64,000 nt of DNA, taken from positions 8,934,556 through 8,998,555 of the forward strand of contig CM076261.1 of the NCBI GenBank assembly GCA_038380795.1, given 5' to 3'. The DNA comes from Pyrocephalus nanus. Taxonomy: Eukaryota > Chordata > Aves > Passeriformes > Tyrannidae. This document shows positions 25,185-36,310 of the stretch, in pieces (the first letter of the stretch is position 1; each line of letters opens with the position of its first letter). Below the pieces are notes generated by a model. The model worked only from the letters and a program-made list of their open reading frames with translations, made no database searches and had not been told where the DNA came from. The position numbers were made by a program, and so were the translations under genes.

Positions 25185-25697
25185 TGTTTGGCTGGCACAG
25201 AGCTGATTTTCTTCTAAGTAGTTGGTACAGAGCTGTGTTTTGGATTTAGTATGCCAGTGAGCAGGTGCACAAGAAGTTTGGAAGGGAGAGCACAGCCAGC
25301 TGATCAAACTGGCCCAGAGGATATTCCATACCATTGAACATCATGCTTAGTTTGTAAACTGCAGGGAGTTGGCAGAAGCCCCAGATTGCTGCTTAGGGAA
25401 AGGTGGGGAATCAATCAGTGAGTACTGAGCACTTGTATTGCGTATCACTTGTTTCTCTTGGGTTTTATTCCTTTCTTCTATCCTCTTTTAATTACAACAA
25501 TAACTATTATTATTATCATCACAATGATGATAATGATTATTTTAGTTTACTTTGTTTCAGATATTAAACTGTTCTTATCTCAATTCATAAGTTTTACCTT
25601 TTTTCCCCTAATTCTCCTCCCCACTGGAGGTGAGTGGTTTGTGACAATAAGTAAGCAGCAGTGTAGTTCTTAATGTCAGGCTGGTGTTAAACCAGCA
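25185..25697 (+). mobile_element. Second solo LTR of the same family, with internal deletion
   Basis: It starts tgtttggctggcacagagct and ends gttaaaccagca. It shares with the 14136-14708 copy the blocks gttttggattt, gccagtgag, gaggatattccataccat, catgcttagt and the C/T-rich end with ctccccactgga. Compared with that copy, roughly 90 bp are missing just after ggatttag. No matching target duplication was found (gcctg on the left, gaaca on the right), so the ends may be slightly off or the flanks have decayed. It is oriented antisense to PIEZO2. Confidence 0.87.
25496..25545 (+). repeat. Imperfect (ATT)/(GAT) trinucleotide patch inside the LTR
   Basis: The stretch caataactattattattatc and then atcacaatgatgataatgat has a three-base period. 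It lies in the 3' part of the second LTR and is absent from the first copy. Confidence 0.8.
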
Positions 25698-26121
25698 GAA
25701 CAATACTCTTCTACTCTTAGGAGCAATTTTATCCTCAGAACATAAAAAGCCCCCAAACACTGTGGCAAAATATAACACTGTGAAACCCAGGTGGGCTTTG
25801 GCTTTAAGTTTATATCCTAGGATGTCACTGTACTGTCAGCATTCAAACCTAGGAGTTATTGGTCTCATAAACAGAAACATGGCACTGAATTGTCTTCAGA
25901 AAAGACAGTTAGCTGATCACTTGAAATCTGGCTTGATTTTATTCTACTTTTCCTCTTTTCCCTAGAGTGCAAAAAAATGGTATGGGGTAGGAGAGAGAAG
26001 ATGAGCCTGAACCTCTTCAAAGTTTTCAAGAAAACTCTCATGGAATTATTATTGTTTGCAAAAGAATTGAAGTAACTGTCCAGGTTATAGGATGCTGTAT
26101 CATCTGTCAGATTCAGACTCG

Positions 26122-26139
26122 AACTGACTGCAGTCAGTT
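26122..26139. repeat. Perfect 18-bp palindrome
   Basis: The sequence aactgactgcagtcagtt is fully self-complementary with no spacer. Confidence 0.95.
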
Positions 26140-29100
26140 TGGTGTCTACCCTCCATAACCACTTTTACCTATTTCTTAAAGCACCAACTGCCTCACAGGA
26201 TTTTCTGTGAGGACTTTCATCTGCTTAAAATTACTAAAATTTTTCTTCAGACACTTCTGTTATTTCCTGTACTACTAAAACACACAAGTGTCTTTAAGCA
26301 CTTAAAAGGAGATTAACTGGTCAGGTCTGGTTAATTTATGAATAGTAATCATGGGTTTGGTCTCTGGATGAGAGACTCATTTTCATTTTTGTCATCTGTT
26401 GGACATGAGTTGTTTGAGTTGGCTAGAACATGCTAGCAGTGTGACTCACACCCTGAGAGTCCGAGTCTCTGTAGAGTTAAGTATCCTCATTCCCTCTCCA
26501 TTTCTGAAAAAGAATTATTGTTTTGTGACCGTGTTTCTCACTGCCTTGTCCAACACGTTTATGTTGTTGTTGTTTTTAATTGGTAATAGTATCTAAGGTA
26601 AGGTATATAGATTAAAAGGAAAGATATAGACCTCAGTAGCAAGGTCCCTGCTCTCATCAAGACAAGCCTGGCCTAAAAGAGTTTTTAATCTAAAAAAGAA
26701 AAAGACAGATACATACAAAAAGGTTGCTGGCAATACAGTTATAATTTATTAAAACCTCTGTTACAGCAAAGATAGATTCAACTTCACCTGCACACATATG
26801 CTCTTGGTAGACTTTCCCTCCACTGAAATTTTTAAAAATAAAAATTAATGCTTTTATTGACAACACACATAGCCATGTTGCCATCACACCTTTTTAGGCC
26901 CTTCTTGAATTACAGTGCAGCACTAGGTTATCACAGCAAAACCTAATCCATTTGCTATGGTTTTATGGAAAGTGCAAGGGAAGATTACCAACTAAGCTAA
27001 AACCACGTGTCATCACAAAATACTGTTTCAAGGAGTGGGAAAGAAGTAGATTTGGTTTAATACTCTTCCATACTGCTTGGCTGTGTTCTCCAGAAGCTGA
27101 CAAGCAGCTTGCTGACTGAAGTTCTCCCAGTAGTGTGGCACTCATAATGCCAAGCAGCATTCAAGAAATATACTGGCATGGTTCTGTGGCAGTTAGTAAA
27201 TTACTGATCTCAAATGTCATGTAGCTTGAACTAAAGACATCAGGAGCATAATACTGAGTCTGTGTACTCTCCAGCATGAAACAACAGACAGTGTTATCTT
27301 TAAGGTAAAATTTTAAAGAAAGAATATTATGGTTATTTAAGTACTTACTTTTGGGGACAGATTGTTGCTGGAGTTTTTTTATTTGTTTAGGTTTTTTAAG
27401 TGTATTGACTTTGAGAAGATAGGTATCATCCAAAAAAACATTCCAGGTTCACACACTTCCTGTAAACTTGAGCAAACATGACTCAATTATATTTGGCCTA
27501 AAGATGAGTTTATAATGAATCCTGGCAACACTTTAACTAAAGAGAGACTATCTCCCATGTATAAGCAAAGCTGTTTTAAATGTGAGTCATCTGAAAATCA
27601 CCATACTTGAAATGGATTGATGTTTTAAAATGAGCTTAATGATATTTTAAGGAACCCAATATGTATTTTAAGGTAAGACCAAGCTATTCTAAAAATTCAA
27701 CTGTAACTGAAGTCTTCCATACAATGTAATTTTATTGTACAGCACTGTACCAAAAATTTATGCTTATTTTAAATAACATTTAATGTAAAACCTTTCCTCT
27801 AAATTCCTTTTTTTTTTTGCATGTGAATGCCATTGGTACGTATTGTATGTGTGCACATAAATAATTTTGTTGTGCCTTCAGAAAAAGAACTTAAAAAAAG
27901 AGTGTGACACATAAAGCAAAGGATTGAGCTGGCATTATTTTGCATTTTCTCAAGAGCTTTCTGTATTTTGCTTTTTTTTTTTAATTCTGCTTCAAATTTT
28001 CCAGCCCAAAGTAGAGTAAAAGCCTACAGTAAGAACTCCACTCATCTGTACTCAGATGAAATTTTACCACTGCAATTTTAAATTAAGGCTACACAGATTT
28101 CACCTCTTTAAATACGGGAGGAAACATGAACTTTGCTTTTTTCACAGTTACAAAGGGCTAACGATGAGGCTAACCCAGCACAGCTGGTTACAGAGAGATG
28201 AAACATTCAGAAAAGGAGTATGAAAGAGAACCTCAAAATATACCTTGCGCCCCAACACGTGAACCTCATGATATTCAGTGCCACATGAAGATCAGTCTCT
28301 CAGGGTACCATTTCCCAGATGTAAGTTTACCCCAGGTTTGGAAGGCCTGGACATGGTACTACAAGGGCACTATCAGCAGACACATCCCTCAAGAGCAGAC
28401 GGAATCTTCGGGGATAATTTTCCCCATCGTAAAACAAGTGAGTGCACCCTCTTCTGCCTCCCACTAAGTGACAGATGCACCTTCATATGCAATGTCTGCA
28501 GTCAGTGAATACCTGTAATGGTGACAATATAATGTAGGAAGGAAGCATTCTCTGAGTACGTGCAGAATATGTACCATCATGTACATTTTTTCAAAAGTCA
28601 CCGCTGTTAATATCCAATTTGGTTTCCTTGAGCAGGCTCTTATTGATCTTCGGAACAAATAAAGTATCTGCTTAAAACATTAATGGATAGGATGTGTGTG
28701 CATGTGGAAAAAAGCTTTTCAAATGCTGCCATCTATTTTAGAAAACCAAAAAGTGGTGGCACCCATTCCAAATCATGATAAAAGTCACAAGAATTCAACA
28801 TGAAAAATTCATATGCATATACCTATCATAAATAAACAATACAGGGAATATCCCCATATATTTTCCTAATTCTTATGTAATATATTATTTCCAGCAGAGC
28901 ATCCATACAAGATTTTATCTAGCACCATAATCAGTCTTAAAACTGAATCTCAGTTATCATTGTGCCTCATACATCTAGTTATATCATTTAAGTGAGAGCT
29001 AAATATCTAGAAACAAGCAGACAAAGACACAGCCAAAATCCATTTTGGAGCTTCCAAATCTAATTTTCTTCTTTGAAGATATATCTTAATAAAAAGCAGT

Positions 29101-30998
29101 GTGTTTTTCTGGGTAGAGGAGGAAGTCAGCAAAATTTCAAACTTTATTATTTTGTAAGACTCTGAGAGACTTTTAGATCATTTTAGTAAAGTAGTCTGAT
29201 GTTAAGCTTCTAAATAATCACTGAAGTGCTTTTCAAGCAGTCTGGTGTGCACAGGAGGGTTTTAGTAAAAATGTGAATTGTGGGTATTGAATCAAAAACG
29301 TTTATTTTCCATGGTAAATCCTGAATCTGGCTTATCTCTAGATTTCCCTGCATCTTTCATAATGGTATCTAGTTTCCAGAATTATCTTATTTAATTCTGT
29401 TATCAGTGTCTTTGTCTAGATATACAACAGCCTCAGGAAGTACTCATCTAGCCATCCGAATATCCTCACAGCAGTAATATCAAGAAAATTTTTTACACAA
29501 TCATATGTAAAATGTTTTTTTCAATATTGTATTAAAATTCCTGCTTTTTTAAGTCACATTCCAGTACCTTATTCCTTCCCATATGCCCAGGAAAAAAAAA
29601 AAAAAATTCCCCAAAGGCCACTGAAGAGTGCACATCCTAGACTTGGCTGCCGAACCTCGCCCAAGTTCTTCTTTCATAATCAGGACATTGTCTCCAACCC
29701 CACATGGGTCATTCCTGTTTTGCAGATTTGGGAAAGGTTAAACCACCAAATAAAGAAGCTGAGGTTAAAAGCAGATTTCTCTAAACAGTCATATTTTTGT
29801 GCTGAAATGAAACTAAAGGCTCACAGAAGAAAACTTCAAGTTTGGGACACAATAGATCATCTTAATAGCGGATAAAGCATATTTGTACCGCCTACACAGT
29901 ATTTCACCTATATAGAAACTCTTAGTCTGTCAGGAGAAGCAAAGGCGGCAAAAACACCTCAATCCAGCTTTTTTGCATAAAGCTTTTTTTGAACCTTGTT
30001 GATTTAAGAACATAAAACCATAAATTACCCCATATGGCTTGCAAATGCTTATGATCATGATAAGCACCACTAGTAGTAGTAGTTAAAAAAAAAAAACCAG
30101 ACACCGCTCTAGTAACAATTCTTTCCAATCCTTATTTTCCTGCAATAGCCAAGAATATGGGTGTATGTAATAAGAAGTTTCTTTCCTGGTGTCCACTGAT
30201 GCTGATGTTTTTGGCCCACAATTTATAGTAATCATTAGGGGCATGCAATTGTAAAGAAAAGGCAGATTTGGTAATGTTAATGACTGCTTTCAAAGTCCCC
30301 AGAGAAGGCAAATAATTTCAAAACACACTACACACCACTTGATTTCAGGTCCAGATCATTGCTGTTTCCGAGTATCAGTGGAGGCCAACTACAGTTTGGC
30401 TGATCTGCTACAGGAAGACATCTAGCCAAAAACTGACCCCATCCTTACAAAATGAAGATTTTTCTTTACGAATATATTTCTTTAGGAATACACTCTCTTG
30501 GATATGTAGCTCAGTGCAGAGAGATGATATTATTCATAAGACTTACTTATGAACAGTCAAGCCAAGCATTTTCCAGGCAGTACAATAAAAGATTCCATGA
30601 GACTTTCTAATGTCCTCAATAAAAGGAAATGGAACAACCTTGACTCTTAGCTTTTGTGTGAATGTATAAGGAGATATTATTGTCAACCTCCTACCTATGA
30701 TCTGTCCGAAGTGCTTACTTGCTGCTGAGGTCAGATGTCACATAACTGAAGAGATATTTAGGAAACACAGAAGTGAGGAAATTGATGGAGAGAAATTCAC
30801 TACGATATTAACAGTAGCAAGAAATTTCTAAAAAAAACCCAAGTATTTTAGATAGTTGCAAGTGACCATGGCTTATATCACTGCAACACAGGAATGAGAA
30901 TTACCTGTCTGTTGTTCGATAACAGTAATTCTAGATTTCCTAACAATCTAATTAAACTTTATTTCCACAGTCAAGCAGAACACAACAGCACTGCCCTC

Positions 30999-31070
30999 AA
31001 AAAAAAAACAAAACAACAAAACAAACCTACTCCCACACAAAAAAACCCAACCAAAAACCCAACCAAACGT
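30999..31070 (+). repeat. A/C-rich (CAAA/CCAA) low-complexity tract
   Basis: It starts with A9, then caaaacaacaaaacaaacc, then repeats of acccaaccaaa. It has the same style and strand as the tracts at 17659 and 32131. Confidence 0.9.
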
Positions 31071-31251
31071 ATAAAGATAATAATAAGGAAAAGGGATACA
31101 GGGTAAGAAATGATAAAACAGCATTTTAAAGTCTCTCTGATGCTTCCAGCTATTTACTGTCTGGCTCATTTCATTAATGTAATGGGAGGTTTCCACCAGG
31201 AAATACTTGTTTTTAGAAGATTATTATTGCATTAATATCAGGAACTGGTAA

Positions 31252-31405
31252 ATTAAAAAAAAAATTAAAAATAAAAATAATAAAAAATAAATAAAATAAA
31301 ATACAAGAAAATAAAAAAAAAAAAAGGAAAAAAAAAAGAAAAAAAGGGAAAAAAAAGCAAAAAAAAAAAAAAAGAAAAGGGAAAAAAAAAAAACACAACA
31401 CAAAA
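31252..31405 (+). repeat. Long A-rich tract
   Basis: About 150 bases are nearly all A, interrupted by single T, then single G or GG (aaataaaataaa, then aaaaagggaaaaaa). On the coding strand it is T-rich and translates to poly-Phe. That open frame is an artefact of composition. Confidence 0.95.
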
Positions 31406-32130
31406 GCCAAAGCCAATAATAAATCAGTCAGTCTTTGGCTCGTCCTATTTCCAATCAGTCTTGTAGGATATTGGATATATTTTAAATGTGGATTTCAATA
31501 CTTTGCCTTGACCTTGCAACTGTTCTACAGTTAATGGTTTAAAACATAGACTGCCATTATCAGGTTACAATTCCTTTGCTGATGCAACAGTTCTTCCCAA
31601 AACTACTTCCAGTAATAACATTTTTATTTGGCTTACCCTGTTCTAGCCCTTTAGCATAATTACTTCTTATCATTGAGTCAATATAACATTCAAAATTAGC
31701 AGCTGATTTGCACATTTTACAGACAAATTAGATGAACTGAAATCCTCATTTTGGTATAGTCTTCCCATTGGAGAGGTGGAAGCAGGGGGTGGCCAGGGGA
31801 AAACACAAAGAAATGCAAAGCTGTCCACACTGGCCAATAATTTTTAAGAAAACTCTTAACTCTGCCAAAACTAAAAGCTTTTGCTGCTTTCACCCACCTT
31901 TAAACATAGGTTAGAATAAAGACTGTGCACAAAAATAACACATTTTTACATTTTACAGTCTCTTCTACCCTTTTAAACAGATTCCTAGGTATTTCAGTGC
32001 CTATCCCTTTGAATAGCAAGGGACTTTTCTGTCACTCTGAAGCTTTACTTGCTTTGCAAAGGGTTCACTATCTTCCTCAAAGATGAGCAAATACTCATCA
32101 GAGCTCAATCTACCCAGAAGAGCTGTGGGG

Positions 32131-32187
32131 AAAAAAAACAAACCAAACCAAACCAACAACAACCCAACCAAAAAAACCAAACTAAAA
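32131..32187 (+). repeat. A/C-rich (CCAAA) low-complexity tract
   Basis: A8 followed by caaaccaaaccaaaccaacaac and accaaaaaaaccaaac. It has an approximate 5-base period. Confidence 0.9.
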
Positions 32188-34221
32188 TCATGAGTTACAG
32201 CACCTAAAACTTCTGTATGAACACAGTGAACCAATTTGGAAATGTCTCGTTGCAGCTTAGCAGGAAAGTTCTCAATCCGTTCAAAGCAATCCAAAATAAA
32301 CCTCTCAGATATGAAATCAGAGTGCTCACATGGGGATTTACAGTTCTAAATCACAAAACAAGGTCTTTGTTTTGGAGTTGCTTTGGAGCCAAGCTATAGT
32401 TTGGGGTTTGAATTGGGGATTCAAGCCAGTGACTTCATAGTTGAGAGTCTAAGGGGTTGGACTCATCTCTGGTGAGTTTTTTTGTACAATTAAGCTCACA
32501 AACTAAACTAATGTATTATTAAGGGCAGTAATGAGAAAGTTTTTGTTAATGTAAGTGAAATCATCTTATTAATACAAATCTCAGTGCTGTGTGTACCATC
32601 TTGCTCAAGTATCTCAAACTTTTATGAAGATCTTACTGTTTCCTGATCTGTTTCCCCCAGCGGAAATGCAATTGACTCCAGAATGGAATACAACATTATC
32701 TTGCAAATCAAAGCAACATTACACAGTGGTTTATGCCAGAGTAAGAGAATGCCAGATCAACTAAACCTCGCTGAGGAAACTCTATAGCCAATAATGTAAA
32801 TACAAGTGTATTTAGGGTGCCCTATAAATTTTAAGTTTAAGGGCATGCAAATATTCCACTAATTGAGAAGTTGCCAGTAGGTAACACTTCAAAACAAATG
32901 CTATGTATAATCAGATTGCTCAGACCTCTTGTTCTTAAGTTCTCATTATTTCCTCTGCAATTCGTCACAAGTTGTAATTGTCAAACTTGAAATCTGGCCA
33001 ATACATTTAATTAGGGGAAAAAGGGCTGATAGTCATGCTTCAAGGAGAATTGCCCACAGACTTTTAAAAATGTTAAGGAAGTTGGGGTAACTTTTTTTAT
33101 TCTAAATTCACCTCCTTATTAAGGTAATATTCAAGTACTGTGGAAGACATCTGATAACCCCAAATTTTGCTTTAAAACTAACTGGCCTCTAACTTTCTCT
33201 GCACCCTTCTATTTCCCACACACAAAAACCCTCTTATTTAAAAATTATTCTGAAGTAACACTGTAAGTTTTGCAGTAGTAAAGCACAGTATCTCTGACCT
33301 ATCCACAACTCAGCTTTTCTGCCCCTTTGATCTCAAACTCCACATCGCTGCTTCCAAGCCAAGACTGCTGCTAAAACAATGCGCTCCTTCAGTAAGGAAC
33401 AGACACGTAAGATCTACACCTCTTCTACACAGCAATTAAGTTTTCCTTTTAAAATTAGTTTAAACATTTATTGGTCTAAGCTGCCAGTTTAATTAAACAT
33501 TTCTTGTTACAACTCCAAGAGTTGAAATTCTGGGGCTTCAGAACGCCTATGCCAAAATCCATTCTGCCAAAGCACATTTTTTTGGTCATTGCCAGCTGAG
33601 TATATAGAAATTGGCTCTGAAAAATAGGCCAGGGCATGTAACACTGCACCACATGCATACAAAATGCCTAAAGGTGCCAGCAATATGTACTGCACACAGC
33701 TCGACTTAACAAAGTGCATGTTCAAATCACCAGGTCAAGACATGGAGTAAACTCCTCAAAATTAAAGCCAGAAAGCAATTCCTTTTTGTTGTGGTTACCG
33801 TATCTGTTTCTACCCTAGTAACAATCAGGCGTACTGAACATTCCCACAATTGCAATAGAGGTTGATGTCTGCTTGTACATATGTAAAGTTCTCATTCTTA
33901 CCAGTCCCTGCACATGGTTAAATCAGACACATTTCATTGGTCTGTTTTTCATGCGGCATTGACCCATGCACCTCAGAGTTTTCAAACTTGCTGTCACAGA
34001 GAAATAGAAAGGAATCAGGGTTATATAACACCCTGTTGCTGATGTGCAAGGATATCAGTAACAAAAAAAATTTGAAAAAAAAAGGAGGAAAGGGAAAGAA
34101 ATAGAGGATCTCTCCCCAAGCCTAGGTTCACAAGTGATAAATGCAGATGTACACCAATGCATTATATTAAAATGCCCAATCAAGTGGAAAAAAAACAAGG
34201 AGTGAAGTTGTATTTTCTACC

Positions 34222-34325
34222 TAGAGTCACAGAACCACAAAACAATGCGGGTTGGAAGGGACTTTAAAGATCACCTCATTCCAACCCCACTGCCATGGAC
34301 AGGGACGTCTTTCACCAGATCACCT
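34222..34325 (-). mobile_element. CR1 LINE 3' tail fragment
   Basis: On the plus strand gagtcacagaaccacaaaac, then gggttggaagggactttaaa, then gatcacctcattccaacccc and tgccatggacagggacgtct form the reverse complement of the common avian CR1 3' end. About 100 bp remain. Confidence 0.9.
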
Positions 34326-36236
34326 CTGCCAATATGCAAGTTCTGAAAAAGGGAGGGCAAAACAAATTAGATCCTTTTGAACATTTGTGAAAGTTCATCA
34401 TCCTAGAGTACCATGAGGGAAAAAAGGAACAGATAAATAATAGGGAAACGTTTTTTAAAACAGGGTCACCCCCTATCCCCAACTGCTCTACAACCACTAA
34501 GTAGGCATGGTCCAAATACCAGGGTGGACAGCTGTCCACCAAGAACACTGGGCACCATAGTCTCAGTAATCATTTTAAATATCTCTTTTCTTCAAACAAG
34601 ACTCACATGATTAATTACAATAGAAGAAGAAAGACAACTCAATTTAAGGATTATAAATAGCGCTTTCCAGTGCTAATAACACACACACACTTAACAATGG
34701 AAGGTAAATTAACCTGAATTATTGGATTACGGTCATTTCACTCACCAGACTGAGGGTTCCCTGGAGGTATATTTATGCTGTACTCATAGGCTAGCCCTAA
34801 CCTACCACTCACTGGCTGACCCAGAGGAGCCAGGCTCAAGCTCCAGGAGATTAGCTACAAACAACTACACAAGGGTCACATTTGCAACTCCATTCCCACA
34901 TGCCCTATCCCTTGAGGATCCTGTGGGGAGGACAGACTAGTTTTCCTTCCATGATTTCTCCATTTATGCAGTTTTGTCCATGGTAAACTGTTCTGTACAG
35001 ACAAATTAAGCCTCCAAACAGCCCTCCACTCTCTTGTGCTCCAACAGCTGTGCCTACGGTGCAAGGCAGGTAGGTACCATCTTTGTCACACTTCTTTTTT
35101 TTCCTTTAGAAAAAAACCCCATAGTATGTGAGGATAGGAGAGGAGGAAGGCACTGTAACAGCCTCTAATGGATTTCCCAGGCTGTATAACTGAAGGTGAG
35201 GCTGAATGGGTGCAGCACAAAACCCATTTTCCCACAGTGCAGACACAACGACTATCCAGCTTTATATAGGACTTCAGCTCTTCTAGATATTGATCTTCAT
35301 CAGGCACATATGCTTACACTGCTTTTCTCATAAATTACATCAACTTTGGTTTCACCTGTGAGACATAAAGTAAGCTTTCTTCCATCAGGCACATGGACAG
35401 GAACTAAAAATATATAGAAGAAATGTACACCACAGTCTACACATAAAATAATGCCAACATCGATCCATCTATGCAGAGCTCTGCTAGAGTATTAGTGCTG
35501 CCTAAAATATTTCTGCCTATGCTTGTTCTCTAATGAAACTTTCATATAGAAATGAAAACTTTTCATGGAAAGTGTCTGCTTTCTTCAGGACATTTTTCAC
35601 TGGAAAGCCAAAATCCTACTGTTTTCACCGTGAACGTCAAATCCTCAGTTTTTTGGCCAAAAACATAAAAGTGTTACTAAAAAATCTGGCAATAGAAATC
35701 GGACAAGTTTTCTATGTATTGCTTTTTATCGCAAAATTACAGGCTTTTATACAAAGATTATTCTGATCAAGAATTAGGATTAGGAACACTCCATAAAAGA
35801 GACGTCTGCATGCAGATCATTATTTAGCAGACATTGAAGCAATCAATAGATTTGTTGTCCAGTTGTTGTCAGTTCAGTGAAATTTGTTGTGCCCTGTAAA
35901 GGGTCTCCTAAAAGCAGTTCTTTACATGCCACATTCAACACATGTGGAAGCATTTGATGGACATCAGGCGTAACAAATTTTTAAATAAGTGACTAGAGAA
36001 TCGTCCAGATGCTCTACTTCAGTTCTTTTATCAAGCATAAATTATATTGCTGTATAACAAAGGGCAGTGCCTGTGCGCTAGGCCCTCATTTTTACTACAT
36101 AACCCCTAATCCCAAAGCACTTTCCTGAGCTCCCACACCTGGCATACTGTCTGAGAAAAACAATGTGTCATGGAAGAAAACATTGGAACACCAAACTACC
36201 CCATTTAACACACAGATTTTTCCACAGAGACACTAC

Positions 36237-36310
36237 AAAAAAAAAAAAAACCAAAAAAAAACCACACCAAAAAAAAAAAAAAAAAACAAAAAAAAACAAA
36301 ACCCAAACAA
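36237..36310 (+). repeat. A-rich tract with C interruptions
   Basis: Runs of 8 to 18 A separated by cc, ccacacc or single c. It is of the same kind as the other A/C tracts and on the same strand. Confidence 0.95.

Larger units (their letters stand above)
25698..34221. other. Intron 2 segment with low-complexity tracts
   Basis: Unique AT-rich DNA with an 18-bp palindrome near 26130, A tracts near 29590 and 30085 and the A-rich tracts listed separately. No gene or sizeable transposon was recognised. Confidence 0.55.

Noticed and set aside
26638..26720. Segment aaggtccctgctctcatcaa to gtttttaatctaaa, resembling a common ancient vertebrate repeat motif
   Set aside because: The resemblance is short and from memory. 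I could not place it in a named family or find its other blocks.
31213..31416. 67-codon minus-strand open frame rich in Phe
   Set aside because: It is produced entirely by the long A-rich tract read on the other strand.
32385..32478. Segment ending aaggggttggactcatctct, similar to a CR1 3' end
   Set aside because: Only about 20 bases resemble CR1, and the tail repeat and upstream blocks are missing. This is too little to call.
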